Shown: in pieces, positions 27,088-35,619 of the stretch
Numbering within the stretch: position 1 is the first letter of the stretch
Layout of the letters: every line of letters begins with the position of its first letter
Source of the DNA: Streptomyces sp. NBC_00448
GTDB lineage: Bacteria > Actinomycetota > Actinomycetes > Streptomycetales > Streptomycetaceae
Reading direction: 5' to 3'
NCBI RefSeq assembly: GCF_036014115.1
Contig: NZ_CP107913.1
Coordinates: 3,413,001-3,477,000, forward strand
Length of the DNA: 64,000 bases
Made by a program: the position numbers and the translations under genes
Notes under the pieces: generated by a model
The model's input: only the letters and a program-made list of their open reading frames with translations
Database searches by the model: none
What the model was told of the DNA's origin: nothing

Positions 27088-28277
27088 GCGGGGAAGCGCG
27101 GGGGAACGGGACGCACAGGGATTCCGGGGACGCGGGATCGTCAGCGTCAGGGACGGCGTCGGCGTCGGCGTCAGGGACGGGTCCGGCCGGGTCCGGAGGC
27201 GCGGGCGAGGCGGCGGGCGCTGCGGGCTCAACCGCCCCGGTGGGCGCGGCGGATACGACTGGCTCGGCAGGGACGGCGGGCTCATCCAGCTCATCCGGCT
27301 CGGCTGACGCGGCCGATGGGCGCTCGGCGGTGCGCAGCCTCGCCGACCTGGAGCAGCAGGCGGCCGCCCGCCGGGACGGCCCCGCGTACGGACATGACGC
27401 GCTGATCAGCTGCGACCGCCTGGTCCGGATCTTCACCGCGGACGGTGTCGAGGTGCAGGCCCTCCAGGGCCTGGACCTGCTGGTCGGCAAGGGCGAACTG
27501 ATGGCGCTGGTGGGCGCGTCCGGCAGCGGCAAGTCCACGCTGCTCAACATCCTCGCCGGCCTCGACGTCCCCACCGCGGGCGCGGCCTCCGTCGGCGGCT
27601 ACGACCTGCTCGCCATGGATGCCGCCGCCCGGCTGAGCTACCGCCGCCACATGGTCGGCTTCGTCTGGCAGCAGACCGCCCGCAACCTGCTGCCGTACCT
27701 GACCGCGGCCCAGAACGTCGTGCTGCCCATGCAACTGGCCGGCCGCACCGGCCTGCGCACCAAGCGCCGCCGGTCCGCCCGCGCCGCCGAACTCCTCGAC
27801 ATGCTCGGCGTCGGCTACTGCCGGGACCGGCAGCCGGGCCAGATGTCCGGCGGTGAGCAGCAGCGCGCCGCGATCGCGGTCGCCCTCGCCAACAACCCTT
27901 CGGTGATCCTCGCCGACGAGCCGACCGGCGAGCTGGACTCGGCCACCGGCGAGCAGGTCTTCGCGTCCTTCCGCACCGCCAACGAGGAGTTGGGCACCAC
28001 CGTCGTCGTGGTCACCCACGACCACGCGGTGTCCAACGCCGTCCGGCGCACCGTCGCCATCCGCGACGGCCGCACCGCCTCCGAGGTGGTCCGCCGTACC
28101 GAAGTCGACGAGCACGGCCAGGAGTCGGTGGTGGCCCGGGAATACGCCACCGTCGACCGCGCCGGACGGCTCCAGATCCCGCGCGACTACACCGACGCGC
28201 TGGACATCCGCTCCCGGGTGCTGCTGGAACTGGAGCCGGACCACATCGGGGTGTGGCCGGACCGCCCGGAGGAGTAG
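27084..28277 (+). CDS. ABC transporter ATP-binding protein (MacB/LolD type) for the FtsX permeases
   Basis: 397 residues. Nucleotide-binding domain from about residue 105: Walker A GASGSGKST, Q-loop in FVWQQTARN, signature MSGGEQQR, Walker B VILADEPTGELD, H-loop VVTHDH. The first 75 residues are an unusual Ser/Ala/Gly-rich tail with SASASGTG repeats, not part of the LolD fold, followed by a helical linker (SLADLEQQAAARR). The C-terminal 70 residues after the H-loop are also an extension (QIPRDYTDALDIRSRV), common to actinobacterial FtsX-linked ATPases. The start overlaps the second permease stop (ATGA). Confidence 0.87.
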   Translation: MSGEARGNGTHRDSGDAGSSASGTASASASGTGPAGSGGAGEAAGAAGSTAPVGAADTTGSAGTAGSSSSSGSADAADGRSAVRSLADLEQQAAARRDGPAYGHDALISCDRLVRIFTADGVEVQALQGLDLLVGKGELMALVGASGSGKSTLLNILAGLDVPTAGAASVGGYDLLAMDAAARLSYRRHMVGFVWQQTARNLLPYLTAAQNVVLPMQLAGRTGLRTKRRRSARAAELLDMLGVGYCRDRQPGQMSGGEQQRAAIAVALANNPSVILADEPTGELDSATGEQVFASFRTANEELGTTVVVVTHDHAVSNAVRRTVAIRDGRTASEVVRRTEVDEHGQESVVAREYATVDRAGRLQIPRDYTDALDIRSRVLLELEPDHIGVWPDRPEE

Positions 28278-28309
28278 CCGCGCGGGAACCGGGACCCGGG
28301 CGCGGGCTC

Positions 28310-28350
28310 GGGGGCCGGTACCGGCGACACCGTCAGCGGCGTCGGCCCCC
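28310..28350. terminator. Bidirectional terminator between convergent ATPase and unknown genes
   Basis: GGGGGCCG (28310-28317) pairs with CGGCCCCC (28343-28350); a 12-bp perfect palindrome GCCGGTACCGGC (28314-28325) overlaps the left arm and offers an alternative fold. It lies between the stops at 28277 and 28353. Confidence 0.5.
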
Positions 28351-28352
28351 GG

Positions 28353-29069
28353 TCAGAACGGCGACACCGTCAGTCCGGACGCCCCCGACGCCCCGCGCAT
28401 CGCCACCGACCCGTACCCGGTGCGCAGCCGCACCCACGGGCCCGCCGCGAGCACCGCGACCGCCTCGTCCGCGGCCTCGCCGGACCGCCGCGCCGGCAGG
28501 AACCCGAGCGCGTGCGCGGCGTGCACCACCCGCAGCGTCACCCCGGCCCCGCCGCCGGGCAGCGGCCTGCTCCACAGCTCCTCCGCGAGCGCGTCCAGCT
28601 CCGCCCGGCCACGCCGCTCGGGCACCAGCGCCTCGGTACGGTCCCGGAACTCCGCGACCGCCCGCGCCGCCACCTCCCGCACGACCGTCGCCTGCATCTC
28701 CGCGACCCGACGCCATCCCTCGCGCGGCGGCAGCAGTCCGGCCCAGGCCGGGCCGGTGACGGACGGCGGCACCGTGAACAGCCCGCCGCCCACCGCTTCC
28801 CCGACCGCCTCCAGCAACTGCCCGGCCGACACGGTCGCGTCCACCACCGCCGCTATCCCGTCGCCGCCGAGCGCCAGGCTCTTGACCGCCAGCACCCCGC
28901 CGAAGGGCGGCTGCCCGAACACGCCGAGCGCCGCCTCCCCCTCCGCCGAACGCAGCCGCACCACCGCGGCCTTGTCCCACCTCACCAGCCGCCCGAGGAA
29001 CGCGGCGAGGTCGGCCTCCACCACCGCCGCCCCGCCCGGTCCCTCGGCGAAGCCGAGCCGCACGCTCAC
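28353..29069 (-). CDS. Unknown conserved actinobacterial protein downstream of thioesterase
   Basis: 238 residues; I do not recognise a family with certainty. Mixed alpha/beta composition, no signal peptide, membrane helix or cysteine. The N-terminal third (VEADLAAFLGRLVRWDKAAVV) and the LFTVPPSVTGPAWAGLLPP segment look like a structured domain. The GTG at 29069 overlaps the thioesterase stop (GTGA), so the two are translationally coupled and lie at the end of the ettA operon. No catalytic motif is visible. Confidence 0.7.
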   Translation of the reverse strand: MSVRLGFAEGPGGAAVVEADLAAFLGRLVRWDKAAVVRLRSAEGEAALGVFGQPPFGGVLAVKSLALGGDGIAAVVDATVSAGQLLEAVGEAVGGGLFTVPPSVTGPAWAGLLPPREGWRRVAEMQATVVREVAARAVAEFRDRTEALVPERRGRAELDALAEELWSRPLPGGGAGVTLRVVHAAHALGFLPARRSGEAADEAVAVLAAGPWVRLRTGYGSVAMRGASGASGLTVSPF

Positions 29070-29488
29070 CCGACCACGGCCCCTTCGTCGCGGAATCGCT
29101 CCAGGAACGCCCGCTCCTCCTCGGTGATCCGCCGCGGCCGCTGCTCGGCCAGCAGATACGGCACCACGACCGTCGCCGCCCGCGCGTACACCGCGTCCTC
29201 GTCCTTCACCTCGTACCTGACCGTCATCGACGCGGCGTTGATGCTCTCCACCCACGTCTCGATCGCCACCGGTTCGTACCGGTGCACCAGCGGCCGCAGG
29301 TAGTCGATCTCGTGCCTGGCCACCACCGAACCGCCCGCGAACGTCCCGCCGCCCTCCCGATCCGCCAGCCGGAACATGAGGTCGATCCGCGCTTCCTCCA
29401 GATACCGCAGGAACAGCACGTTGTTGACATGGCCGTACGCGTCCATGTCGCCCCAGCGCATCGGGCAGCGGAAGACGTGCCGCGCCAT
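29066..29488 (-). CDS. Acyl-CoA thioesterase, 4HBT hotdog family
   Basis: 140 residues, the usual single-hotdog length. The signature RWGDMDAYGHVNNV contains the catalytic Asp and the start of the hotdog helix, followed by RYLEEARID. Likely hydrolyses a short or medium acyl-CoA. The ATG at 29488 shares one base with the ettA stop (TGATG), and its own stop overlaps the next gene. The longer frame upstream lies inside ettA and is rejected as start. Confidence 0.85.
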   Translation of the reverse strand: MARHVFRCPMRWGDMDAYGHVNNVLFLRYLEEARIDLMFRLADREGGGTFAGGSVVARHEIDYLRPLVHRYEPVAIETWVESINAASMTVRYEVKDEDAVYARAATVVVPYLLAEQRPRRITEEERAFLERFRDEGAVVG

Positions 29489-31152
29489 CAGCCGCGCGTC
29501 AGCTTCTTGTACGTGGCCCGGTGCGGGCGCGCCGCGTCCGGCCCCAGTCGCTCGACCTTGTTCTTCTCGTACGACTCGAAGTTGCCCTCGAACCAGAACC
29601 ACTTCGAGTCGCCCTCGTACGCCAGGATGTGCGTCGCCACCCGGTCCAGGAACCACCGGTCGTGGGAGACGACCACCGCCGCACCCGGGAACTCCAGCAG
29701 CGCGTTCTCCAGCGACGACAGCGTCTCCACGTCGAGGTCGTTGGTCGGCTCGTCCAGCAGCAGCAGATTCCCGCCCTGCTTGAGGGTCAGCGCGAGGTTC
29801 AGCCGGTTGCGCTCACCGCCGGAGAGCACCCCGGCCGGCTTCTGCTGGTCCGGGCCCTTGAAGCCGAACGCCGACACATACGCCCGCGACGGCATCTCGA
29901 CCTGCCCGACGTTGATGTAGTCCAGGCCGTCCGAGACGACCTCCCACAGCGTCTTCTTCGGGTCGATGTTCGACCGGCCCTGGTCGACATACGAGATCTT
30001 CACCGTCTCGCCGACCCTGATGCTGCCGGTGTCCGCCTGCTCCAGGCCCTGGATCATCTTGAACAGCGTGGTCTTGCCCGCGCCGTTCGGCCCGATGACA
30101 CCCACGATGCCGTTGCGCGGCAGGGTGAACGACAGGTCGTCGATCAGCACCTTGTCGCCGAACGCCTTGTGCAGGTGGTCCACCTCGACCACCACCGACC
30201 CGAGCCGCGGGCCCGGCGGGATCTGGATCTCCTCGAAGTCCAGCTTCCGCATCTTGTCCGCCTCGGCGGCCATCTCCTCGTACCTGGCCAGGCGGGCCTT
30301 CGACTTGGCCTGCCGCCCCTTGGCGTTGGAGCGGACCCACTCCAACTCCTCCTTCAGGCGCTTCTGCCGCTTGGCGTCCTTCTGCCCCTCGACCTTCAGC
30401 CGGGAAGCCTTGTTCTCCAGGTACGTCGAGTAGTTGCCCTCGTACGGCAGCGCGCGGCCGCGGTCCAGCTCCAGAATCCACTGCGCGACGTTGTCCAGGA
30501 AGTACCGGTCGTGGGTCACGGCCACCACGGTGCCCGGGTACTTCGCCAGGTGCTGCTCCAGCCACTGCACGGACTCCGCGTCCAGGTGGTTGGTCGGCTC
30601 GTCCAGCAGCAGCAGGTCGGGCGCTTCCAGCAGCAGCTTGCACAGCGCCACCCGGCGCTTCTCGCCACCGGAGAGATTCGTCACCTGCCAGTCACCGGGC
30701 GGGCAGCCCAGCGCGTCCATCGCCTGCTCGAGCTGTGCGTCGAGGTCCCACGCGTTGGAGTGGTCGAGCTGCTCCTGGAGCTTGCCCATCTCGTCCAGCA
30801 GTGCGTCGGAGTAGTCCGTCGCCATCTGCTCGGCGATCTCGTTGAACCGGTCGAGCTTCGCCTTGGTCTCCGCGACGCCGTCCTGCACGTTCTCCAGGAC
30901 CGTCTTCGACTCGTCCAGCGGCGGCTCCTGGAGCAGCATCCCCACGCTGTAGCCCGGCGACAGGAACGCGTCCCCGTTCGACGGCTGCTCCAGCCCCGCC
31001 ATGATCTTCAGCACGGTGGACTTACCGGCACCGTTCGGGCCGACCACACCGATCTTCGCGCCCGGCAGGAAGCTCAGCGTCACATCATCGAGGATGACCT
31101 TGTCGCCGTGCGCCTTACGCGTCTTGCGCATCGTGTAGATGTACTCAGCCAA
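29488..31152 (-). CDS. ettA: ABC-F translational throttle protein EttA
   Basis: 554 residues, nearly identical in length to E. coli EttA. Starts AEYIYTMRKTRKAHGDK after the initiator; two ATPase cassettes each with Walker A (GPNGAGKST), signature (LSGGEKRR, LSGGERNR) and Walker B (LLLLDEPTNHLD, LLLLDEPTNDLD), joined by the ABC-F linker with basic helices around residue 270. It binds the ribosomal E site and gates the first peptide bond according to ATP level. The only start giving the conserved N-terminus is a TTG at 31152; the upstream frame has no conserved sequence and the ribosome site is weak. The rare start may keep expression low. Confidence 0.92.
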   Translation of the reverse strand: MAEYIYTMRKTRKAHGDKVILDDVTLSFLPGAKIGVVGPNGAGKSTVLKIMAGLEQPSNGDAFLSPGYSVGMLLQEPPLDESKTVLENVQDGVAETKAKLDRFNEIAEQMATDYSDALLDEMGKLQEQLDHSNAWDLDAQLEQAMDALGCPPGDWQVTNLSGGEKRRVALCKLLLEAPDLLLLDEPTNHLDAESVQWLEQHLAKYPGTVVAVTHDRYFLDNVAQWILELDRGRALPYEGNYSTYLENKASRLKVEGQKDAKRQKRLKEELEWVRSNAKGRQAKSKARLARYEEMAAEADKMRKLDFEEIQIPPGPRLGSVVVEVDHLHKAFGDKVLIDDLSFTLPRNGIVGVIGPNGAGKTTLFKMIQGLEQADTGSIRVGETVKISYVDQGRSNIDPKKTLWEVVSDGLDYINVGQVEMPSRAYVSAFGFKGPDQQKPAGVLSGGERNRLNLALTLKQGGNLLLLDEPTNDLDVETLSSLENALLEFPGAAVVVSHDRWFLDRVATHILAYEGDSKWFWFEGNFESYEKNKVERLGPDAARPHRATYKKLTRG

Positions 31153-31335
31153 GAGAAACCGTCCGGCAATCGAGAAGGGCCAATGTGCGGCTCCGCCGCG
31201 TGAGGGCAGATACGCCCCATCTTGCCGTACGTCCACCCACCGGGGCGAACGGGTAGGTCAGCCCCTCAGCCCCTGCGCCGGCCGAGGCCGCGGTCCCGGC
31301 CCCGCACGACGGCAGCGGCCGGAACCGTGGCCCGG

Positions 31336-31369
31336 AGCCGGACGGACGGGTGGGACCGCCCGTCCGGCT
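31336..31369 (-). terminator. Terminator of the thioester surface-protein gene
   Basis: AGCCGGACGG (31336-31345) pairs perfectly with CCGTCCGGCT (31360-31369) around a 14-nt loop, about 20 bases past the stop of the minus-strand gene at 31390 and before ettA. Confidence 0.6.
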
Positions 31370-31389
31370 GCCGTTCCTCGGCTACGGTC

Positions 31390-32817
31390 CTACGAGGTGG
31401 CGGAGTTCTTCTTGGCGCTGCGGCGGAAGAAGAAGACCGCTCCCCCACCGACCACCACGAGGGCGACCGCTATGCCCGCGATCAGCGGGGTGGAGTTGCT
31501 GCTACCGGTCTCGGCGAGGTTGCCGGTCCCGGACGCCGGGCTCGGCTGGTTGGCCGGCAGGGTCGGGGGCGGCGTGGCCGCCTTGCAGTCCAGCACGCCC
31601 TTGAAGGTCTTCACCGACTTGTCGGGCAGCGCGATGTCGATCTTGTAGCCCTGGTCCTCGGCGACGGGGACCGTGATCGTCTGCGACTTGCCGGGGGCGA
31701 TGGTGTAGGTCTTCCCCTCCAGGGTGAAGGTGAAGGCTTCGTCGCCCTTGTTGGTGGCGCTGACGTCCACACCGGACTTGGCACAGTTCACCTGCGCGGT
31801 CAGCGCCGGTATCGGGCCCTGGTCCGCCCACGTGGCCGCTGCCGTGGCCTTGATCTCGGTCTGGCTGGTGCCCGCCAGGATCATGGTCTGGCTCGACCCG
31901 CCGTCCTTCGAGTTGGTGCCCGCGAAGGCGCGGCCGACCGGCACGCTCGTGGTCGCCGACACCGTCACCGACGTGCCGCCCGCCTTGGTGCCCGCGGGCA
32001 CGTCGAAGTAGAGCTGGCTGCCGTCCGAGACCGACGTGACCGGCTTGCCGTCACCGTCCACCAGCTTCACACCGGCGGGCGCGTCGGAGGCCAGCACCGC
32101 CTGGGCGTTGCTCGCGCTGGTGTGCGCGGTCACCGGGCCGATCCGCCCGCCGGACTTGCCGGACACCGAGGACGGAGTGAGCTCCAGCGACGGCGACGGC
32201 TCCGCTACGGCCTGCGCGGACTGGTCGAGGTAGTCCGCCAGCTTCTCCGCCGCCGGATCGTCCGCGGCCGCCTTCGGGTCGTCGGAGAGCCGCCAGATCG
32301 CCACCTGGGTGCCGGCCGCGGCGGTCTCCTTGGTCAGCGACCCCGATCCCGCCGTCTTGGCCAGCGCGTCGAGGTCGTTGACCTGCGGGAAGGAGTGCTG
32401 GAGTATCCAGGTGATCTTCCCGGCCACGTCCTTGTCCCGGCCCTGCTGGGTCAGGGACGTCGCGCTCCAGGGGACCTCGTGGTAAGCGGCTTTGCCGCTG
32501 GTGTCGGCGCCGTTGTAGAGGTCGATGCAGTAGGTGTAGACGGTCGTGCCGTCGCTGAGGCTCAGCTTGAACAGCCCGGCTTGCTCCGCCGCGGGCTTGC
32601 CGTCCTTGCTGGTGACGGTCGCGCCACCGTACATACCCGGCACGAGATCGCCGAGTGTGCCGGTCGCGCCACCGGACGACGCGGTGTCGCCGGCCGAGCC
32701 GGTGCCGCTGTCGGCGCCGGCCGTGGTCGCTCCGGCGAAGGCGCCGACCGCGAGCAGGCCGGCAGTGACGCCGGCCGCCGCGAGACGGGCTGCGCCCCGC
32801 CTGTAGGTCTTGGACAT
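31390..32817 (-). CDS. Sortase-anchored cell-surface protein with TQXA internal thioester domain
   Basis: 475 residues. Signal peptide (basic start, hydrophobic core, cleavage probably near ATTAGA-DS at 35-36). A thioester (TQXA) domain with reactive Cys97 in YTYCIDLY and Gln171 in GTQVAIWRL should form a Cys-Gln bond able to attach covalently to a surface target. Then a beta-rich stalk, and at the C-terminus LAETG (434-438), a hydrophobic helix and a basic tail: a class E sortase (LAXTG) signal as used in Streptomyces. ATG at 32817 with GGAGGGGA eight bases upstream. Probably an adhesin or hyphal surface protein; no sortase gene is adjacent. Monocistronic, with its own terminator. Confidence 0.87.
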   Translation of the reverse strand: MSKTYRRGAARLAAAGVTAGLLAVGAFAGATTAGADSGTGSAGDTASSGGATGTLGDLVPGMYGGATVTSKDGKPAAEQAGLFKLSLSDGTTVYTYCIDLYNGADTSGKAAYHEVPWSATSLTQQGRDKDVAGKITWILQHSFPQVNDLDALAKTAGSGSLTKETAAAGTQVAIWRLSDDPKAAADDPAAEKLADYLDQSAQAVAEPSPSLELTPSSVSGKSGGRIGPVTAHTSASNAQAVLASDAPAGVKLVDGDGKPVTSVSDGSQLYFDVPAGTKAGGTSVTVSATTSVPVGRAFAGTNSKDGGSSQTMILAGTSQTEIKATAAATWADQGPIPALTAQVNCAKSGVDVSATNKGDEAFTFTLEGKTYTIAPGKSQTITVPVAEDQGYKIDIALPDKSVKTFKGVLDCKAATPPPTLPANQPSPASGTGNLAETGSSNSTPLIAGIAVALVVVGGGAVFFFRRSAKKNSATS

Positions 32818-33060
32818 GAGTTTTCCCCTCCGGGCGGGGCGCCTGGTCGTGATGAGGGTTGGCCCCGCCTGTGCCGAGCCCCCGTGCATACGAACGCCGA
32901 AATCCTAGGAACCGCAGATGGCATGACCACAGCCGAGAGCAGCCTGAGCGGCATTCGAATCTCAATCGTTACGCGCCCACGGACATGTTTCCGTCATTGT
33001 CGATAAATCATTGACGCAATTCACGCCAGAAATGCCAGGGCACATTCACGCGGCAGCCAC

Positions 33061-33495
33061 TCAGGGCCCGGCCGCCGTCAACTCCGGTTCCGGCGCCCGC
33101 GCTTCCGCCCGTGCGACTGCGCTCACCCCGCCACCCCCGCCGGAACGGCTGAACCGGGCCACGCCGCGGGCCAGATCGTGTCCGATCGCCACCGCCTCCA
33201 GTTCCGCCGCGAGATAGCGCCGGCCGTCCTTCTCGTCCTGCCTGATCCGCAACCTGCCCTGCACGAGCAGTGGTTCACCGAGACAGACGGACTCCTTCAC
33301 GTTGCTCCCGAGGTTCCGCCACGCGCGCACGGTGTAGAAGCTCGTCGCGCCGTCGGTCCACGCTCCGCGCTCGGCGTCCCAGCGGCGCGTGGTGGTGGCC
33401 AGCCGAAATCGGGTGACGATCAGGCCGGTGGCCGTCACCTGGCTCTCGGGCTCGGTCGCCACATTTCCCACGACAGTCACCAAGGTCTCGTTCAT
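33061..33495 (-). CDS. ssbB: Single-stranded DNA-binding protein, SsbB-like
   Basis: 144 residues with an OB fold from the first residue (NETLVTVVGNVATEPE, then TRFRLATTTRRW, FYTVRAWRNLGSNV). It lacks the acidic DDDIPF-type tail used by the main SSB to recruit partners; the C-terminus is Gly-rich then Ala/Glu/Pro. This fits SsbB, the second Streptomyces paralogue, linked to chromosome segregation during sporulation. GAAAGGA lies before the ATG. Third gene of the dynA-dynB-ssbB direction, 125 bases after dynB, with two DnaA-box sequences in that gap. Confidence 0.88.
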   Translation of the reverse strand: MNETLVTVVGNVATEPESQVTATGLIVTRFRLATTTRRWDAERGAWTDGATSFYTVRAWRNLGSNVKESVCLGEPLLVQGRLRIRQDEKDGRRYLAAELEAVAIGHDLARGVARFSRSGGGGGVSAVARAEARAPEPELTAAGP

Positions 33496-33588
33496 CGCGC
33501 GTTCCTTTCGTCCGCCGCGCTCCCCTGCGGAACGCGACAAGACCATCGTGCGCGAAATCGGACGACCGAGGAAAAAAGATCTGGAAAC

Positions 33589-33615
33589 TGTGGATAACTT
33601 GCCGGATGTGGATAA
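33589..33615 (-). promoter_or_regulatory. Pair of DnaA boxes (TTATCCACA) upstream of ssbB
   Basis: Read on the ssbB strand, AAGTTATCCACA occurs twice with an 18-bp period; the core 9-mers are at 33607-33615 and 33589-33597. TTATCCACA is a consensus DnaA box. They end about 94 bp before the ssbB start, next to an unusually A/T-rich stretch. Confidence 0.6.
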
Positions 33616-33620
33616 CTTCG

Positions 33621-35615
33621 TCACTCGGACGAGTGAGACAAGCGATCCCCGCGGTTTCCGGTCGGCGCCGGCACCCCGCCGGTCCGCTGATCCGACGGCC
33701 TGCCCGCCGGCAGGAGCCTCGCGGACGCCGGCGCGGAGCCGGCCACGACCGCGTACTGCTCGCGGACCTCGCGGTAGCGCATCAGCTCGGCCGCGACCGG
33801 TTCGAGCACGCGGGCCCGGCCGCAGTCCGCCGCCGCGTCCCGCATCCGCCGCTCGGCGGCCTGTCCGTATCTTCTGGCCGGTCCCCACGCGGCGATCCGA
33901 CACGTCCCGGAGACCAGCGGACCGCCGGCCCCGCCCACCGCGACCGTGACGAGCGGCGGCCACCACGACATGTCCAGAGAGCCCGATCCGACCGCGCTCA
34001 GGCAGACCACTCCGGCCAGCGCGAGAGCCATCAGCAGCCACTGGACGGCCGCGGCCACCGACCACCAGCCGGGCCGTTCCGGCGTACGCGGCCGGGCCCG
34101 GACCGCCGCGGCGTCGAGTGCCGCCGGAAGTCCTTCCCCGCCGCGCCGCGCCGCGTCCCGCACCGCTCTCGCCCACGGCACCGGCAGTCCGCGGGCCGCG
34201 TCGGCGGAAAGTCCGCGCACCGCCTCGTCGATCACCGGCCGGGAGGCCGTCGGCCGCAGCCCGGACAGATCGCCCTGCTCCTTCGCGAGCTGTGCGGGCG
34301 GTCGAACCTCGGCCCACCGCGGCCCTTTTGTACGCCGACCGAGTGAACCGGTCATTTTGCGGACGAAACGGGAACAGCCCGCGGAGCCTGCCCGTTCTCC
34401 GACCAGTCGACTCCACGGCGTGCCGCAGGCGTCCCACGCGGCACTCGACCATTCCTTCTCCGCCGACTGACCGGCACCGGCCGCTCCCACCGCGTCCGCG
34501 AGCCGGTCGACGAACTCCTCGCGCGCCGGATCGGTGAGCCCGGCGCCGCCCTCGCCGACGTAGAGCGGCTGGAGTCCGCTCGCCATGCGGTCCATGTCCG
34601 CCGCCAGCCGCCGCCCCGCAGCGGCGCGTTCGGAGACGATCTGGGCCAGCACGGCGCGCAGGTCCGGCACGCCCTGCCCGGTGAGTGCGGAGGCGGCGAG
34701 CACGACGGCACCCGCCTCGCCGTGCTCGCCGACCGCCAGCCCGTCCTCGTCGAGCAGTCGCCGCAGGTCGTCGAGGACGAGGTCGGCCGTGTCCCCCGGG
34801 AGGCGGTCGACCTGGTTCAGCACCAGCACGGTGACATCGGCGTGCCCCGCCAGCGGCCGCAGATAGCGCTCGTGCAGTGCCGCGTCGGCGTACTTCTCCG
34901 GGTCCAGCACCCAGACGACGACGTCCACCAGCCGCAGCAGGCGGTCCACCTGCTCGCGGTGGCCGGTGGCGGCGGAGTCGTGGTCGGGGAGGTCGATCAG
35001 CACCAGCCCGTCGAGGCTCTGCTCCTTGACGTCGCCGAGGTCCCGGCCGGCCTCGGCGCCGTCGCCAACTGAACAGTGGGAAGCGCCATCCGGCACGCCG
35101 AACTGACCGGGCAGGCACGGCACGTGCTCCTGCCGCTCCGGGCGCACGTGCGGCCGTGCCTCCGGCTCCGTTTCCGCCCCCGTCTCCGCGGGCACGGGGA
35201 CCGACATGTCCCGCAACCCGTAGCGGGCGTAGCGGTCCTGCGGGGCCACGCCCAGCCGGTCCAGCAGCCCGGCCGCCCGCTCCGGCTGCCACGCGCAGGC
35301 CACCGGTCGTGAGGTGGTGGGCCTGCGCACACCCGTGGCGGACAGTTCGAGCCCGGTCAGCGCGTTGAAGAGCGTGGACTTTCCGCTGCCGGTCGCCCCG
35401 GCCATGGCGACCACGGTGTGGTCGAGTGACAGCCGCCGCCGCTCACCGACCCGCGCGAGCAGTTCGCTGCTCTCGGCCAGCTCATCCGGACTGATCCGGG
35501 TCCTGGACAGGCCGAGCAGCTCGCCGAGCGCCTCGACCCGTACGGTCAGCGGGTCGGCCACCGCCGGCTCGGCGGATGCGTTCGGGACGTCCAGGGCGGA
35601 GGGGCTGGTGGCCAC
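33621..35615 (-). CDS. dynB: Membrane-associated dynamin-like GTPase, DynB/YfjP-type
   Basis: 664 residues. GTPase domain: P-loop GATGSGKSTLFN near residue 72, RRPTTSRPV switch region, Walker B/DxxG LIDLPDHDS, and NQVD as base-recognition motif. The C-terminal third has two hydrophobic segments (AAVQWLLMALALAGVVCL and WPPLVTVAVGGAGGPLV), then a helical tail. GTG at 35615, four bases after the dynA stop, with a GGAG ribosome site inside dynA. In Streptomyces the DynA/DynB pair sits at sporulation septa and stabilises FtsZ rings; the pair of GTPases next to ssbB supports this assignment, which is from memory of synteny and not from alignment. Confidence 0.75.
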   Translation of the reverse strand: MATSPSALDVPNASAEPAVADPLTVRVEALGELLGLSRTRISPDELAESSELLARVGERRRLSLDHTVVAMAGATGSGKSTLFNALTGLELSATGVRRPTTSRPVACAWQPERAAGLLDRLGVAPQDRYARYGLRDMSVPVPAETGAETEPEARPHVRPERQEHVPCLPGQFGVPDGASHCSVGDGAEAGRDLGDVKEQSLDGLVLIDLPDHDSAATGHREQVDRLLRLVDVVVWVLDPEKYADAALHERYLRPLAGHADVTVLVLNQVDRLPGDTADLVLDDLRRLLDEDGLAVGEHGEAGAVVLAASALTGQGVPDLRAVLAQIVSERAAAGRRLAADMDRMASGLQPLYVGEGGAGLTDPAREEFVDRLADAVGAAGAGQSAEKEWSSAAWDACGTPWSRLVGERAGSAGCSRFVRKMTGSLGRRTKGPRWAEVRPPAQLAKEQGDLSGLRPTASRPVIDEAVRGLSADAARGLPVPWARAVRDAARRGGEGLPAALDAAAVRARPRTPERPGWWSVAAAVQWLLMALALAGVVCLSAVGSGSLDMSWWPPLVTVAVGGAGGPLVSGTCRIAAWGPARRYGQAAERRMRDAAADCGRARVLEPVAAELMRYREVREQYAVVAGSAPASARLLPAGRPSDQRTGGVPAPTGNRGDRLSHSSE

Positions 35616-35619
35616 CGGG

